From the NCBI GenBank assembly GCA_041906305.1, contig JAYRJL010000003.1, forward strand, positions 1 through 64,000: 64,000 bases of DNA, given 5' to 3'. Position 1 is the stretch's first letter; each line of letters opens with the position of its first letter. Positions 1 through 7,462 of this stretch are shown here, piece by piece. The position numbers were made by a program, and so were the translations under genes. The stretch comes from SHVZ01 sp041906305. Lineage in GTDB: Bacteria > Pseudomonadota > Alphaproteobacteria > SHVZ01. The notes beneath the pieces are model-generated. The model was not told where the DNA came from. It saw only the letters and a list, made by a program, of their open reading frames with translations, and searched no databases.

Positions 1-526
1 GCGGGGCCGGCGGCGGAGGAGCTGCCGGGGCCGCCGGGGGAGCGGGCGGAGGTGCCGCGGCAACGCGGGGAGCGGGCGGCGGAGGAGCTGCCGGAGCGGC
101 GGCGGCCGGAGCCGGAGGAGGCGCTGCCGCCGGCGCGGGCGGAGGCGCCGGGGTGGCCGGGGTCGCCGCGAGCGGCGTCGGTGCGGCGGGCGACGGAGCC
201 GGAACGGCCGCCATCGCGGGGGCTGCCGGCTTCGGCTCTTCCCTGGCGGGCGCCGGTTGAGCCGCAGAGACGGGTCGGGCCGCGGAGACGGGGCGGGCCT
301 GCGAGGTCGGAACCGGCGGGCGGAGAGACACGCGGCGGGCGTCGCGGCTGCGCAGCATGGACGGAAGGGTCGGCGCCGGTCCGAGCGTGTCCAGCACACC
401 GAGGTCCACGGTGACGCTGGCGCCGCCGCCACCGACGATGACCTGGGCCGAGGCATCCGCCCCGGCCGTCAGCATCACTGCGGTAAGCGCCAAGCCAAGG
501 CAGCGCGCCCTGAGGGTGTCAGCCAT
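1..526 (-). CDS. Secreted Ala/Pro-rich protein, N-terminal part only
   Basis: Reading leftward from an ATG at 524-526, the frame stays open to the window edge (about 175 codons; C-terminus missing). Residues 1-27 form a signal peptide (charged start, hydrophobic 10-22, cleavage near ASA-Q). A short Gly-rich mature start is followed, from about residue 75, by a very long low-complexity Ala/Pro stretch typical of linkers that cross the periplasm or precede an outer-membrane domain such as OmpA. That domain would lie outside the window, so OmpA identity is a guess. It lies 97 bases downstream of suhB on the same strand. The purine-biased GC-only repeats on the plus strand here are just the reverse of the Ala/Pro codons. 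Confidence 0.65.
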   Translation of the reverse strand, partial: MADTLRARCLGLALTAVMLTAGADASAQVIVGGGGASVTVDLGVLDTLGPAPTLPSMLRSRDARRVSLRPPVPTSQARPVSAARPVSAAQPAPAREEPKPAAPAMAAVPAPSPAAPTPLAATPATPAPPPAPAAAPPPAPAAAAPAAPPPPAPRVAAAPPPAPPAAPAAPPPPAP

Positions 527-623
527 CGCCCGTCCCAACCAGCCATTGGTTGCCCAGACCACAGAATACCCTATGGCTCGTTACGGGAACAACGACCTTG
601 GCCAAGGTTCCAGCGCTGGGGAA

Positions 624-1415
624 TCAGGCGCTCCGGAGAAGGTCCCCGAGCGGCCGGTGGAGCTGGTCGTTGGCGGCGAGCACGCTGCCGGAGGTCATCA
701 TGCCGTTGCCCCCGCCGATCTCGGTGACATAGCCCCCGGCCTCGCGGACGAGGACGATCCCGGCGCAGATATCCCAAGCGTTGAGCGGCGACTCCCAGAA
801 TCCGTCCAGCCGCCCGGAGGCGACGTAGGCGAGATCGAGGGCGGCCGCCCCCATGCGGCGGATGCCGGCTGTCTTGCCCATCACCGCCTGGGCCTGGCGG
901 ATGAAGGTCGGGTGGTCGCCGTGGCCCATGAACGGGGCGCCGGTGCCGATCAGCGCCTCTTCGAGCTTCCGGCGCGCGGAAACCCGGAGCCGGCGCTCGT
1001 TCAGGTGCGCGCCCTGGCCCTTCTCGGCCCAGTAGAGTTCGTCGACGATCGGGTTGTAGATGACGCCGGCATACGGCTCGCCATCGCGCTCGACGCCGAT
1101 CGAGATGCAGAAATGCGGGACGCCGTGGAGGAAGTTGAGCGTGCCGTCGAGCGGATCGACGACCCAACGGTTGGAGACGTCCTTGCCCGCCGTCCCGCCG
1201 CCCTCTTCCAGGAGAAGGCCGTAGTCGGGGCGCGCCTTGGACAGCTCGCGCTTGAGGATCTGCTCGGACTTGAGGTCGGCCTGGGAGACGAAGTCGGCCG
1301 GTCCCTTCTTGCTGACCTGCAGGTGCTCGACCTCGCCGAAGTCGCGGACCAGCCCTTTGGCCGCCTTGTACGCGGCATTGACCATGACGTTGATGAGCGG
1401 CGAACGGGCTGCCAC
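624..1415 (-). CDS. suhB: Inositol monophosphatase family protein (SuhB-type)
   Basis: A 263-residue Mg-dependent phosphatase of the inositol monophosphatase fold, the normal length for the family. The three metal-site motifs are present: an E-E-G segment near residues 70-72, the DPLDGT motif near residue 87-92, and the C-terminal WDICAG motif near residue 215. Likely substrates are inositol-1-phosphate or related sugar phosphates; SuhB homologues also take part in rRNA transcription antitermination. The start is GTG (1413-1415) with a GAGG Shine-Dalgarno six bases upstream; no ATG upstream fits. It sits between the PAS_5 gene and the secreted protein on the same strand, with short gaps, so co-transcription is possible. 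Confidence 0.9.
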   Translation of the reverse strand: MAARSPLINVMVNAAYKAAKGLVRDFGEVEHLQVSKKGPADFVSQADLKSEQILKRELSKARPDYGLLLEEGGGTAGKDVSNRWVVDPLDGTLNFLHGVPHFCISIGVERDGEPYAGVIYNPIVDELYWAEKGQGAHLNERRLRVSARRKLEEALIGTGAPFMGHGDHPTFIRQAQAVMGKTAGIRRMGAAALDLAYVASGRLDGFWESPLNAWDICAGIVLVREAGGYVTEIGGGNGMMTSGSVLAANDQLHRPLGDLLRSA

Positions 1416-1503
1416 AGCGACCTCGACTTTAAGAAAGAGCGGGCGCGGAAGCTAACAGAGGCCCTCGGGAGGGGCAACGCGACGAAATCGCGCCGTTCCC
1501 CCG

Positions 1504-2037
1504 CTAGTCGAACAGCTCGTCGATCCCGACGACGCGCGGCGGCAATAGGCGGAGCGTATTCGCGTCGGTTTCGGCCGCCTCCGGCTGACGATAGCTGGTG
1601 GCACCGATCACCCCGTAGGGCCGGCCATCCGGCCCGTCGAGCGGGAGGCTCAGCCGCTCGGGGCGATCCTTCATCGGGGTCTCGGCCCAATGCTGGTTGT
1701 AGCGAGCCGAGCCGTGCATCACCGCCGGGCGGTCGAGCACTTCGAGCCAGCGTGCGCGGAGGGTCTCGTAGGCGGATAGGGGAAACATCTGGGAAAGCGG
1801 CATTCCGATCATCCCGGGCTTCCCCCAGGCCGACATGATCTCGTCGCCTGCGAGCGCGCAATAGAAGTCGCGGCCGGAATCGTCCAGGCGGTAGATCCAG
1901 GTGATCCCGAGCGCGTCCTTGATCGCGGTCGGATCGATCTCCTCCCGGCGGGGAAGACGCCCAGGCCGGAGTGAAGAGCGCCAGTGATCCCAAAGGAGCC
2001 CGATCCGGGAATCCTCGATCAGGAATGGCGAGGTCAC
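1504..2037 (-). CDS. PAS_5 domain protein
   Basis: A protein of about 177 residues of the alphaproteobacterial PAS_5 type: an opening helix with the W-D-H-W-R-S segment, then a single PAS-like sensor fold, with no output domain. Such proteins are common in this class, but their ligand and partner are not known. No ATG is available at the right place. The GTG at 2035-2037 has GAGGAGG five bases upstream, which makes it the best start; GTG codons at 2040 and 2094 are alternatives. The AT-rich region 2095-2197 just upstream is the probable promoter and carries a GTAAC-N5-GTAAC direct repeat (2169-2184). The gene may act with the histidine kinase that precedes it on the same strand. Confidence 0.75.
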   Translation of the reverse strand: MTSPFLIEDSRIGLLWDHWRSSLRPGRLPRREEIDPTAIKDALGITWIYRLDDSGRDFYCALAGDEIMSAWGKPGMIGMPLSQMFPLSAYETLRARWLEVLDRPAVMHGSARYNQHWAETPMKDRPERLSLPLDGPDGRPYGVIGATSYRQPEAAETDANTLRLLPPRVVGIDELFD

Positions 2038-2168
2038 CACGCCCTCCTCGCCCCGCCACTGATGCCGCCGAACCGAAACTGCGCCCACACGCACGCGCTC
2101 CCGCTGATATACGGGAACTTATCGCAAATTTTATTAAATTAATGACAGTAAATTGTCGGATACGAAAC

Positions 2169-2184
2169 GTAACGGCTTGTAACC
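2169..2184. promoter_or_regulatory. GTAAC direct repeat upstream of PAS_5 gene
   Basis: GTAAC-GGCTT-GTAAC-C: two GTAAC copies one helical turn apart, in the AT-rich gap upstream of the PAS_5 gene. Nearly the same 16-mer (one mismatch) recurs at 47004-47019 upstream of cheA. This suggests a shared regulator site, but no named regulator was matched. Confidence 0.25.
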
Positions 2185-2197
2185 GCGAAGGCTCAGG

Positions 2198-3400
2198 TCA
2201 ATGAACCGACGCCTCGCGATGGGTCCAGCGGATGGGAAGGGTCACCGTGACCTCGGTTCCGGCACCGAGGGCGCTGTTGATGCCAAGGCGACCGCCGAGC
2301 TTCTCGACCATGAACTTGGCAATCGAGAGGCCCAAGCCGCTTCCTTCCGGAGCGCCGGGACCCGACTGCCCGCGGCTGTAGGGCTTGGCGACCTCGGGCA
2401 GCCGCTCGGGCGAGATGCCGACACCTGTATCCTTCACCCGCAGACTCAGCGCCTGGGCCGAGGGTTCGTTGGCAGCGTGCACGGTTACCTGCCCGCCCGA
2501 CGGCGTGAACTTGATCGCGTTTCCGATCAGGTTGATCAGCACCTGGCGCACACGCCCCTCGTCGGTCTCGACCGGCGGGATGCGATTGTCGATGTCCGCG
2601 ACGATCTGGATGCCCGCCTGCTCAGCCTGCCGTGACAGAAGGCGCGTCACCGACAGCACCGTGCGGCGGAGATCGGTCTTCGCCGGCGCGACGCGGATGC
2701 TGCCGGACTCGAGCGCGTAGACCTCCATCAGGTCGTTGACGACCTCGACCAGATGCGCACTCGCCTGATGGATGGTCTCGACGTATTCGCGGTACTTGTC
2801 GGCCCCGAGAGGGCCGTAGGCCTCCATGCGCATCACCTCGGCGAAACCCGAGATCGCGTTCAGTGGCGTCTTCAGTTCGTGCAGGACGGATGCCGGCGGC
2901 AATCCGCCCTGGCGCTTGGCTTCGCGGTCGCGGGCCTCGGCAAGCTGGCGCTCGAGCTGGTTCTGCGCTTCCTGGAGAAGATTGAGGCCCTGCTCAAGCC
3001 GCTCGATCCGCTTTTTCACCGCCTCCGGCATCGGGCCGGCGCCGCTGACGTGACGGCGAAGCACCGCGAGTTCGGCATTCATGCGGACGCGATGGCGGAG
3101 TTCGCCTTCGGATGTCCCGAAGGGGATCCAGTCGTCGGCCGCACCTTCGGCCGCGGTGCGGTCGAGCAGGATCAGGCGGGGGCGGTTGGCGCCTTCGAGC
3201 CAGCGGCGGTCGAGCGCGCCGGACTCGGCGATGATGATCAACGCGTTGCCGTTGCTGTCGGCAGGCTGGGCGACGAAGGAGTAGCCGTCGGGCGTCAGCA
3301 TATCGACCAGCGCGACGCGGCGCGCCTCAAGGCCGGCAGCCACGAGGATGCGCGCATTGCGATGACCCAGAGCGTCGCCGTTCACAGGCTTGTCCCCCAT
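2198..3400 (-). CDS. Soluble sensor histidine kinase
   Basis: A 400-residue cytoplasmic kinase with no membrane segment. Residues about 15-110 resemble a degenerate receiver (ARILVAAG start, LILLD block). A coiled coil runs from about 125 to 165, then HisKA with phosphoacceptor His174 in HELKTPLN, and an HATPase domain with N-box NLIGNAIKFTP and G-boxes near residues 345-375. The receiver-like domain has LILLD but lacks the usual acidic pocket at its start, so it is probably a sensing or protein-binding module. The start ATG (3398-3400) has GGGGAGG just upstream, which is better than the longer in-frame extension. No adjacent response regulator was found; the downstream neighbour is the PAS_5 gene. 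Confidence 0.85.
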   Translation of the reverse strand: MGDKPVNGDALGHRNARILVAAGLEARRVALVDMLTPDGYSFVAQPADSNGNALIIIAESGALDRRWLEGANRPRLILLDRTAAEGAADDWIPFGTSEGELRHRVRMNAELAVLRRHVSGAGPMPEAVKKRIERLEQGLNLLQEAQNQLERQLAEARDREAKRQGGLPPASVLHELKTPLNAISGFAEVMRMEAYGPLGADKYREYVETIHQASAHLVEVVNDLMEVYALESGSIRVAPAKTDLRRTVLSVTRLLSRQAEQAGIQIVADIDNRIPPVETDEGRVRQVLINLIGNAIKFTPSGGQVTVHAANEPSAQALSLRVKDTGVGISPERLPEVAKPYSRGQSGPGAPEGSGLGLSIAKFMVEKLGGRLGINSALGAGTEVTVTLPIRWTHREASVH

Positions 3401-3488
3401 GCCTCCCCCCGGCGGCTTGGAAATGGGCCTTAGAATGGTCAGCGGGCCCCGCCGCCGCAACCAAAATTATGTACTGTCGTTAACCTTG

Positions 3489-4697
3489 CTAATCGCCGGT
3501 GGGTCGCAACCGACCGTCGTCGTTGCGCCCGACATACCCGTCGCGGGTCTGCGGCAGCTTCCACCCCAGCAGCTTTGACGCGACCAGGGTCCGGAGGATC
3601 TGGGCGGTGCCGCCGCCGATCGTGAACATGCGGGCGTCGCGCGCCATGCGCTCGAGCGGCAGGTTGCGGGAATACCCGCGTGCGCCATGGATCTGCAATG
3701 CGTCGTTGACCACCTTGATCGCGGTCTCGGACGCCAGGATCTTCGCCTGGGCCGCCTCGACCGGATCGGGGAAGCCGCTTGCCGAGGCCGCCCGCCAGAT
3801 CATCAGCCGCGCCGCCTCCAGCCCCATCGACATGTCGGCCAGCATCCATTGCAGGCCCTGGAATTCGGCGATCGGCCGGCCGAACTGCGCGCGGGTCTTG
3901 GCGAAGTCGAGCGCCAGGTCGAAGGCGCCCTGGGCGATGCCGAGCGCCACGGTGCCGGCGCCGGTGCGCTGCGCGTTGTAGGCGTTCATGAGACCGGCGA
4001 ATCCGCGCTCGATTCCTTCCGGCGGCACGAGCGCCATCGTCTCGGGCACTTCCAGGTTCTCGAAGACCACCTCGGTCTCCGGGATCCCGCGGAGCCCCAT
4101 GGCCGGCTCGCGCTTGCCGATGGTGAGCCCCTTGTCGCCGAGCATGGCGATGAAGCCGCCGATCCCGCGCGAACGGCCGCCCTCGATCACGCGCGCGAAG
4201 ATCAGGTGCAGCTTCGAGACGCCGCCGCCGGTGATCCAGTGCTTCCTGCCGTTCAGCACCCAGCGGTCGCCGCGCTTCTCCGCTCTCGTCGTCATCTCGG
4301 TCGCGGCCGATCCCGCCTCGGGCTCGGTGATGCAGATCGCGGGCTTGTCGCCCGACAGAACCTGGCGCGCGGCGAGATGGCGCTGCTCGTCCGAGCCGTA
4401 GCTCAGGATCGCGCCGATCGCCCCCATGTTGCCTTCGACGACGATGCGGCCGGTGACGCCGCAGGCCTTCGCCATCTCCTCGATCACCAGCACCGCATCG
4501 AGATAGGAGCGACCCGGCCCGCCGAGCTCCTTGGGCACGGTCATGCCCATGAAGCCGGCCTCCGTCAGCGCCTTCACGTTGTCCCACGGATAGGCCTCGG
4601 AGCGGTCGACTTCGGCCGCGCGCGGCTGGATCACGCGGCGGGCGAGATCGCGAGCCTTCTCCTTGAGTTCGATCTGGGCGGGGGTCAGCGTCAGCAT
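3489..4697 (-). CDS. Acyl-CoA dehydrogenase-fold flavoenzyme, probable 3-sulfinopropionyl-CoA desulfinase type
   Basis: A 402-residue FAD protein with the full acyl-CoA dehydrogenase fold (helical N-domain, beta domain with ITEPEAGS near 124, C-terminal helical domain with QIHGARGYSR near 335). Both positions that carry the catalytic Glu/Asp in true dehydrogenases are replaced: Gln243 at the helix-G site (YNAQR) and Gly362 where YEGT is usual. Arg84 is present. The same trio (Arg84, Gln246, Gly366) defines the 3-sulfinopropionyl-CoA desulfinase of Advenella mimigardefordensis, which releases sulfite from a CoA thioester and is not a dehydrogenase. Start ATG 4695-4697 follows GGAGGTAGG. No CoA ligase or transferase partner lies nearby. 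The superfamily is certain; the desulfinase function is inferred from residues. Confidence 0.75.
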   Translation of the reverse strand: MLTLTPAQIELKEKARDLARRVIQPRAAEVDRSEAYPWDNVKALTEAGFMGMTVPKELGGPGRSYLDAVLVIEEMAKACGVTGRIVVEGNMGAIGAILSYGSDEQRHLAARQVLSGDKPAICITEPEAGSAATEMTTRAEKRGDRWVLNGRKHWITGGGVSKLHLIFARVIEGGRSRGIGGFIAMLGDKGLTIGKREPAMGLRGIPETEVVFENLEVPETMALVPPEGIERGFAGLMNAYNAQRTGAGTVALGIAQGAFDLALDFAKTRAQFGRPIAEFQGLQWMLADMSMGLEAARLMIWRAASASGFPDPVEAAQAKILASETAIKVVNDALQIHGARGYSRNLPLERMARDARMFTIGGGTAQILRTLVASKLLGWKLPQTRDGYVGRNDDGRLRPTGD

Positions 4698-4775
4698 GGT
4701 TCCTACCTCCGAGGAGACCGACAGTAGCGCTCCCCGCTTCCCCTGGTAAATTACCGCGCAAGGGGGGATCGCGAC

Positions 4776-5249
4776 ATGAAGGTCTGGCTGGCCGTCCTCG
4801 GCATCGTCGCCGCGCTCGCGGGCTCCGCCACGGCGCAGGAAGGCAACCACGCCGGCTACTACTACCCCGACCCGCAGAGCCGCGAGGACTACGTCTCGCG
4901 TGCCCGTACCATGATCGATGCCGATCGCTCGAAGCGCCTGCAGTTCGTCCAGGCGATGAGCATTGCCCAGCTCGAGCGCCCCTACCCGCCTTCCTTTGCC
5001 ATCTTCGCCAAGGGCGACGACGGCGAGAAGCTCATCATCGTCAGCATGGCCGCCGGCTATGCCGACACGCTCTACCGCATGCGCGGGTTCCTCGCGCTGC
5101 TCACCCACATCTCGCGCGCGACGCCGCTCTTCACCTCGTTCAAGGTCGAGGAGATCTTCACCTTCCTCGATCTGTTGAAGCTTCTCGGCTTCCAGCAGCT
5201 CACGGTCACCGATGGCGACCGCTACGCGCATCAGATCCAGATCCAGTAG
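4776..5249 (+). CDS. Small periplasmic protein of unknown function
   Basis: 157 residues. A signal peptide covers residues 1-20 (MKVWLAVLG start, cleavage near TAQ-E). The mature part has a GYYYP motif soon after cleavage and a conserved-looking C-terminus rich in Leu and Phe (FTFLDLLKLLGFQQLTV), with no membrane helix. I recognise it as a family common in alphaproteobacteria, but no reaction is known to me; some relatives carry a molybdopterin-related name that nothing in this sequence supports. It is divergent from the acyl-CoA dehydrogenase-like gene (78-base gap) and its stop lies 22 bases before the antiporter start, so it may be the first gene of that transcript. Confidence 0.7.
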   Translation: MKVWLAVLGIVAALAGSATAQEGNHAGYYYPDPQSREDYVSRARTMIDADRSKRLQFVQAMSIAQLERPYPPSFAIFAKGDDGEKLIIVSMAAGYADTLYRMRGFLALLTHISRATPLFTSFKVEEIFTFLDLLKLLGFQQLTVTDGDRYAHQIQIQ

Positions 5250-5271
5250 CTCCACCAAGTCGATCGGTCAC

Positions 5272-6699
5272 ATGAACACAGCAACATTCCGAGCCTCGAT
5301 CTTGTCAGTTGCGATCGTCATGGGCTTTGGTTCCGACGCGCTGGCAGCAGAAGCTCATTTCGACGCTCGACACCTCGGCTTGATCTGGGTCGCACCGTTC
5401 GCCGGCCTGTTGCTTTCGATCGCCATCCTGCCCCTCGCAGCCCCTAACGTCTGGCACCATCATCAGGGAAAGATCGCGGCTGCCTGGGCGCTTGCGTTCA
5501 TTGTTCCTTTCGCATCGACGGAAGGTTTGGGAATCGCAGCCGACGCCGTGCTTCATACGGCGCTCGTCGAGTACGTGCCGTTTCTCGTCCTATTGTTCGC
5601 ATTGTTCACCGTCGCCGGCGGCGTCCATGTGCGCGGAAATCTGCATGGATCGCCGGCCATGAACACCGGCCTGCTCGCCATCGGCACCGGCCTTGCCAGC
5701 TTCACCGGGACGACGGGTGCCGCAATGCTGCTCATCCGCCCGGTGATCCGCGCCAACGACGACCGGCACTACAACGTTCATGTTATCGTCTTCTTCATTT
5801 TTCTCGTTGCCAATGTCGGCGGCTCCCTGACCCCGCTCGGCGATCCGCCACTCTTTCTCGGATTCCTACAAGGAGTCGGCTTCTTCTGGACGATGACGCA
5901 TATGGCGGCTCCGCTCGCCGTGACCGCGGCAATCCTGCTGGCAGCGTTCTTCGTGCTCGACACCTACCTCTATCGGAAGGAGCGCGCGCAGCCACCCGAG
6001 AAGGATCCGACGCCGGACAGCGCAATCGCGATCGACGGGAAGATCAACATATTCCTGTTGCTCGCCATCATCGCCGCGGTTCTTGCCAGCGGTGCGTTCG
6101 AGCGTGGCGCCACGGTATCGATCCTGGGGGTCCCCGTACCGACTCTCGGCCTTGCGCGCGACGCGGCGCTTCTCGCGGTCGCCTACGCCTCTTGGCGGTT
6201 CACCCCGCACAGAGCGCGGACTGGGAACGGCTTTACCTGGGGGCCGATCATCGAGGTGGCCAAGCTTTTTGCCGGTATATTCGTGACGATCGTTCCTGCG
6301 ATCGCGATCCTTCGTGCCGGAACCGAAGGTGCCCTGGCGCCTGTAGTGCATCTGGTGACTGCAGCCGACGGCAGCCCGATCAATGCGATGTACTTCTGGC
6401 TATCGGGTGGTCTATCCAGCTTCCTCGACAATGCACCGACCTACCTCGTCTTCTTCAACGTCGCGGGCGGTGACGCGCAAAAGCTGATGGGTCCGATGGC
6501 CGGAACTCTGCTTGCCATCTCGGCAGGGTCGGTCTTCATGGGAGCGATGACCTACATCGGCAATGCGCCAAACTTCATGGTGAAAGCCATCGCCGAAGAG
6601 GGCGGCATACGCATGCCGAGCTTCTTCGGATACATGGCATGGTCGATCGCGCTTCTCGTTCCGTGCTTCGGTATCCTCACTTGGTTGTTCTTTCTCTGA
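5272..6699 (+). CDS. Sodium:proton antiporter-like membrane protein (CitMHS_2/NhaD type), copy 1
   Basis: A polytopic inner-membrane protein of 475 residues with a cleavable N-terminal signal or first helix (ending near ALAAEA) and about 11-12 hydrophobic segments. Family hallmarks of the ion-transporter superfamily are present: GTTGAAMLLIRP, GGSLTPLGDPPLFLGFLQG and LDNAPTYLVFFN. It most likely exchanges Na+ for H+ or moves a carboxylate with Na+. The ATG at 5272 was preferred to an in-frame start that would overlap the previous gene by 38 bases. A clear paralogue lies at 7459-8847 in the opposite direction. Its base composition looks less GC-rich and its codon choice more varied than the paralogue's, which may mean a separate, later acquisition. 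Confidence 0.85.
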   Translation: MNTATFRASILSVAIVMGFGSDALAAEAHFDARHLGLIWVAPFAGLLLSIAILPLAAPNVWHHHQGKIAAAWALAFIVPFASTEGLGIAADAVLHTALVEYVPFLVLLFALFTVAGGVHVRGNLHGSPAMNTGLLAIGTGLASFTGTTGAAMLLIRPVIRANDDRHYNVHVIVFFIFLVANVGGSLTPLGDPPLFLGFLQGVGFFWTMTHMAAPLAVTAAILLAAFFVLDTYLYRKERAQPPEKDPTPDSAIAIDGKINIFLLLAIIAAVLASGAFERGATVSILGVPVPTLGLARDAALLAVAYASWRFTPHRARTGNGFTWGPIIEVAKLFAGIFVTIVPAIAILRAGTEGALAPVVHLVTAADGSPINAMYFWLSGGLSSFLDNAPTYLVFFNVAGGDAQKLMGPMAGTLLAISAGSVFMGAMTYIGNAPNFMVKAIAEEGGIRMPSFFGYMAWSIALLVPCFGILTWLFFL

Positions 6700-6715
6700 A
6701 TTGGAACCCTTTTAC

Positions 6716-7462
6716 ATGAGCAAAGTGATCCTGGTGACCGGCGGCAGCCGCGGCATCGGCCGTTCGACCGCGATCCTCGCCGGCGCTCGCGGCTGGTCGG
6801 TCGGCGTCAACTATGCCGGCAACGCCAAGGCTGCCGAGGAGACGGTCGCGGCGGTCGCCAAGGCCGGCGGCAAGGCGATCGCGATCAAGGGTGACGTCTC
6901 TGTCGAAAGGGACGTGATCGCCATGTTCGACGCCACAAGCAAGGCCTTCGGCTACATCGATGGCCTCGTCAACAATGCCGGCATCATCACGCCGGTCTCC
7001 AAGCTCGCCGACATGACGGTCGAGCGCATGCGGCGCCTGTTCGACGTCAACATCCTCGGCGCCTACATCGTGGCGCGCGAAGCGGCGCGGCGCATGTCGA
7101 AGTCGCGTGGGGGCAAGGGCGGCGCGATCGTCAACATGTCGTCGGCCGCCGCCCGCCTCGGATCGCCGAACGACTTCGTCGACTACGCCGGATCGAAGGG
7201 GTGCATGGACACCTTCACGATCGGCCTCTCGAAGGAACTCGGGCCCGAGGGAGTCCGCGTCAATGCGATCCGTCCCGGCCTGATCGAGACCGAGATCCAC
7301 GCCTCTGCTGGCCTGCCCGATCGTGCCCAGACGCTCGGCAAGCAGATGCCGCTCGGCCGCGCCGGCACCGCCGACGAGGTGGGGGAAGCGGCGATCTGGC
7401 TTCTCGACGACGCTTCCTCCTACGTCGCGGGCGCGATCCTCGACGTCGCCGGCGGACGCTAG
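6716..7462 (+). CDS. SDR family oxidoreductase
   Basis: A 248-residue short-chain dehydrogenase/reductase. The Rossmann motif TGGSRGIG lies near residues 8-15, NNAG near 88, and the catalytic Ser/Tyr/Lys set appears as NMSSAAA followed by YAGSKG (residues about 141-162). The C-terminal IRPGLIETE and LDDASSYVAGAILDVAGGR segments are typical of classical SDRs that close over NAD(P). The substrate cannot be read from sequence. ATG 6716 is preferred over a TTG at 6701. It follows the antiporter by 16 bases. Its stop codon TAG overlaps, on the opposite strand, the TAG stop of the next antiporter within a CTAG (7459-7462), leaving no room for a terminator. Confidence 0.9.
   Translation: MSKVILVTGGSRGIGRSTAILAGARGWSVGVNYAGNAKAAEETVAAVAKAGGKAIAIKGDVSVERDVIAMFDATSKAFGYIDGLVNNAGIITPVSKLADMTVERMRRLFDVNILGAYIVAREAARRMSKSRGGKGGAIVNMSSAAARLGSPNDFVDYAGSKGCMDTFTIGLSKELGPEGVRVNAIRPGLIETEIHASAGLPDRAQTLGKQMPLGRAGTADEVGEAAIWLLDDASSYVAGAILDVAGGR

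Noticed and set aside
1..300. GC-only short repeats resembling a repeat array
   Set aside because: They are the reverse of Ala/Pro codons of the minus-strand secreted protein; no spacer structure, so not CRISPR.
3489..4697. Ordinary acyl-CoA dehydrogenase call
   Set aside because: Both known base positions lack an acidic residue, so normal alpha,beta-dehydrogenation is unlikely.
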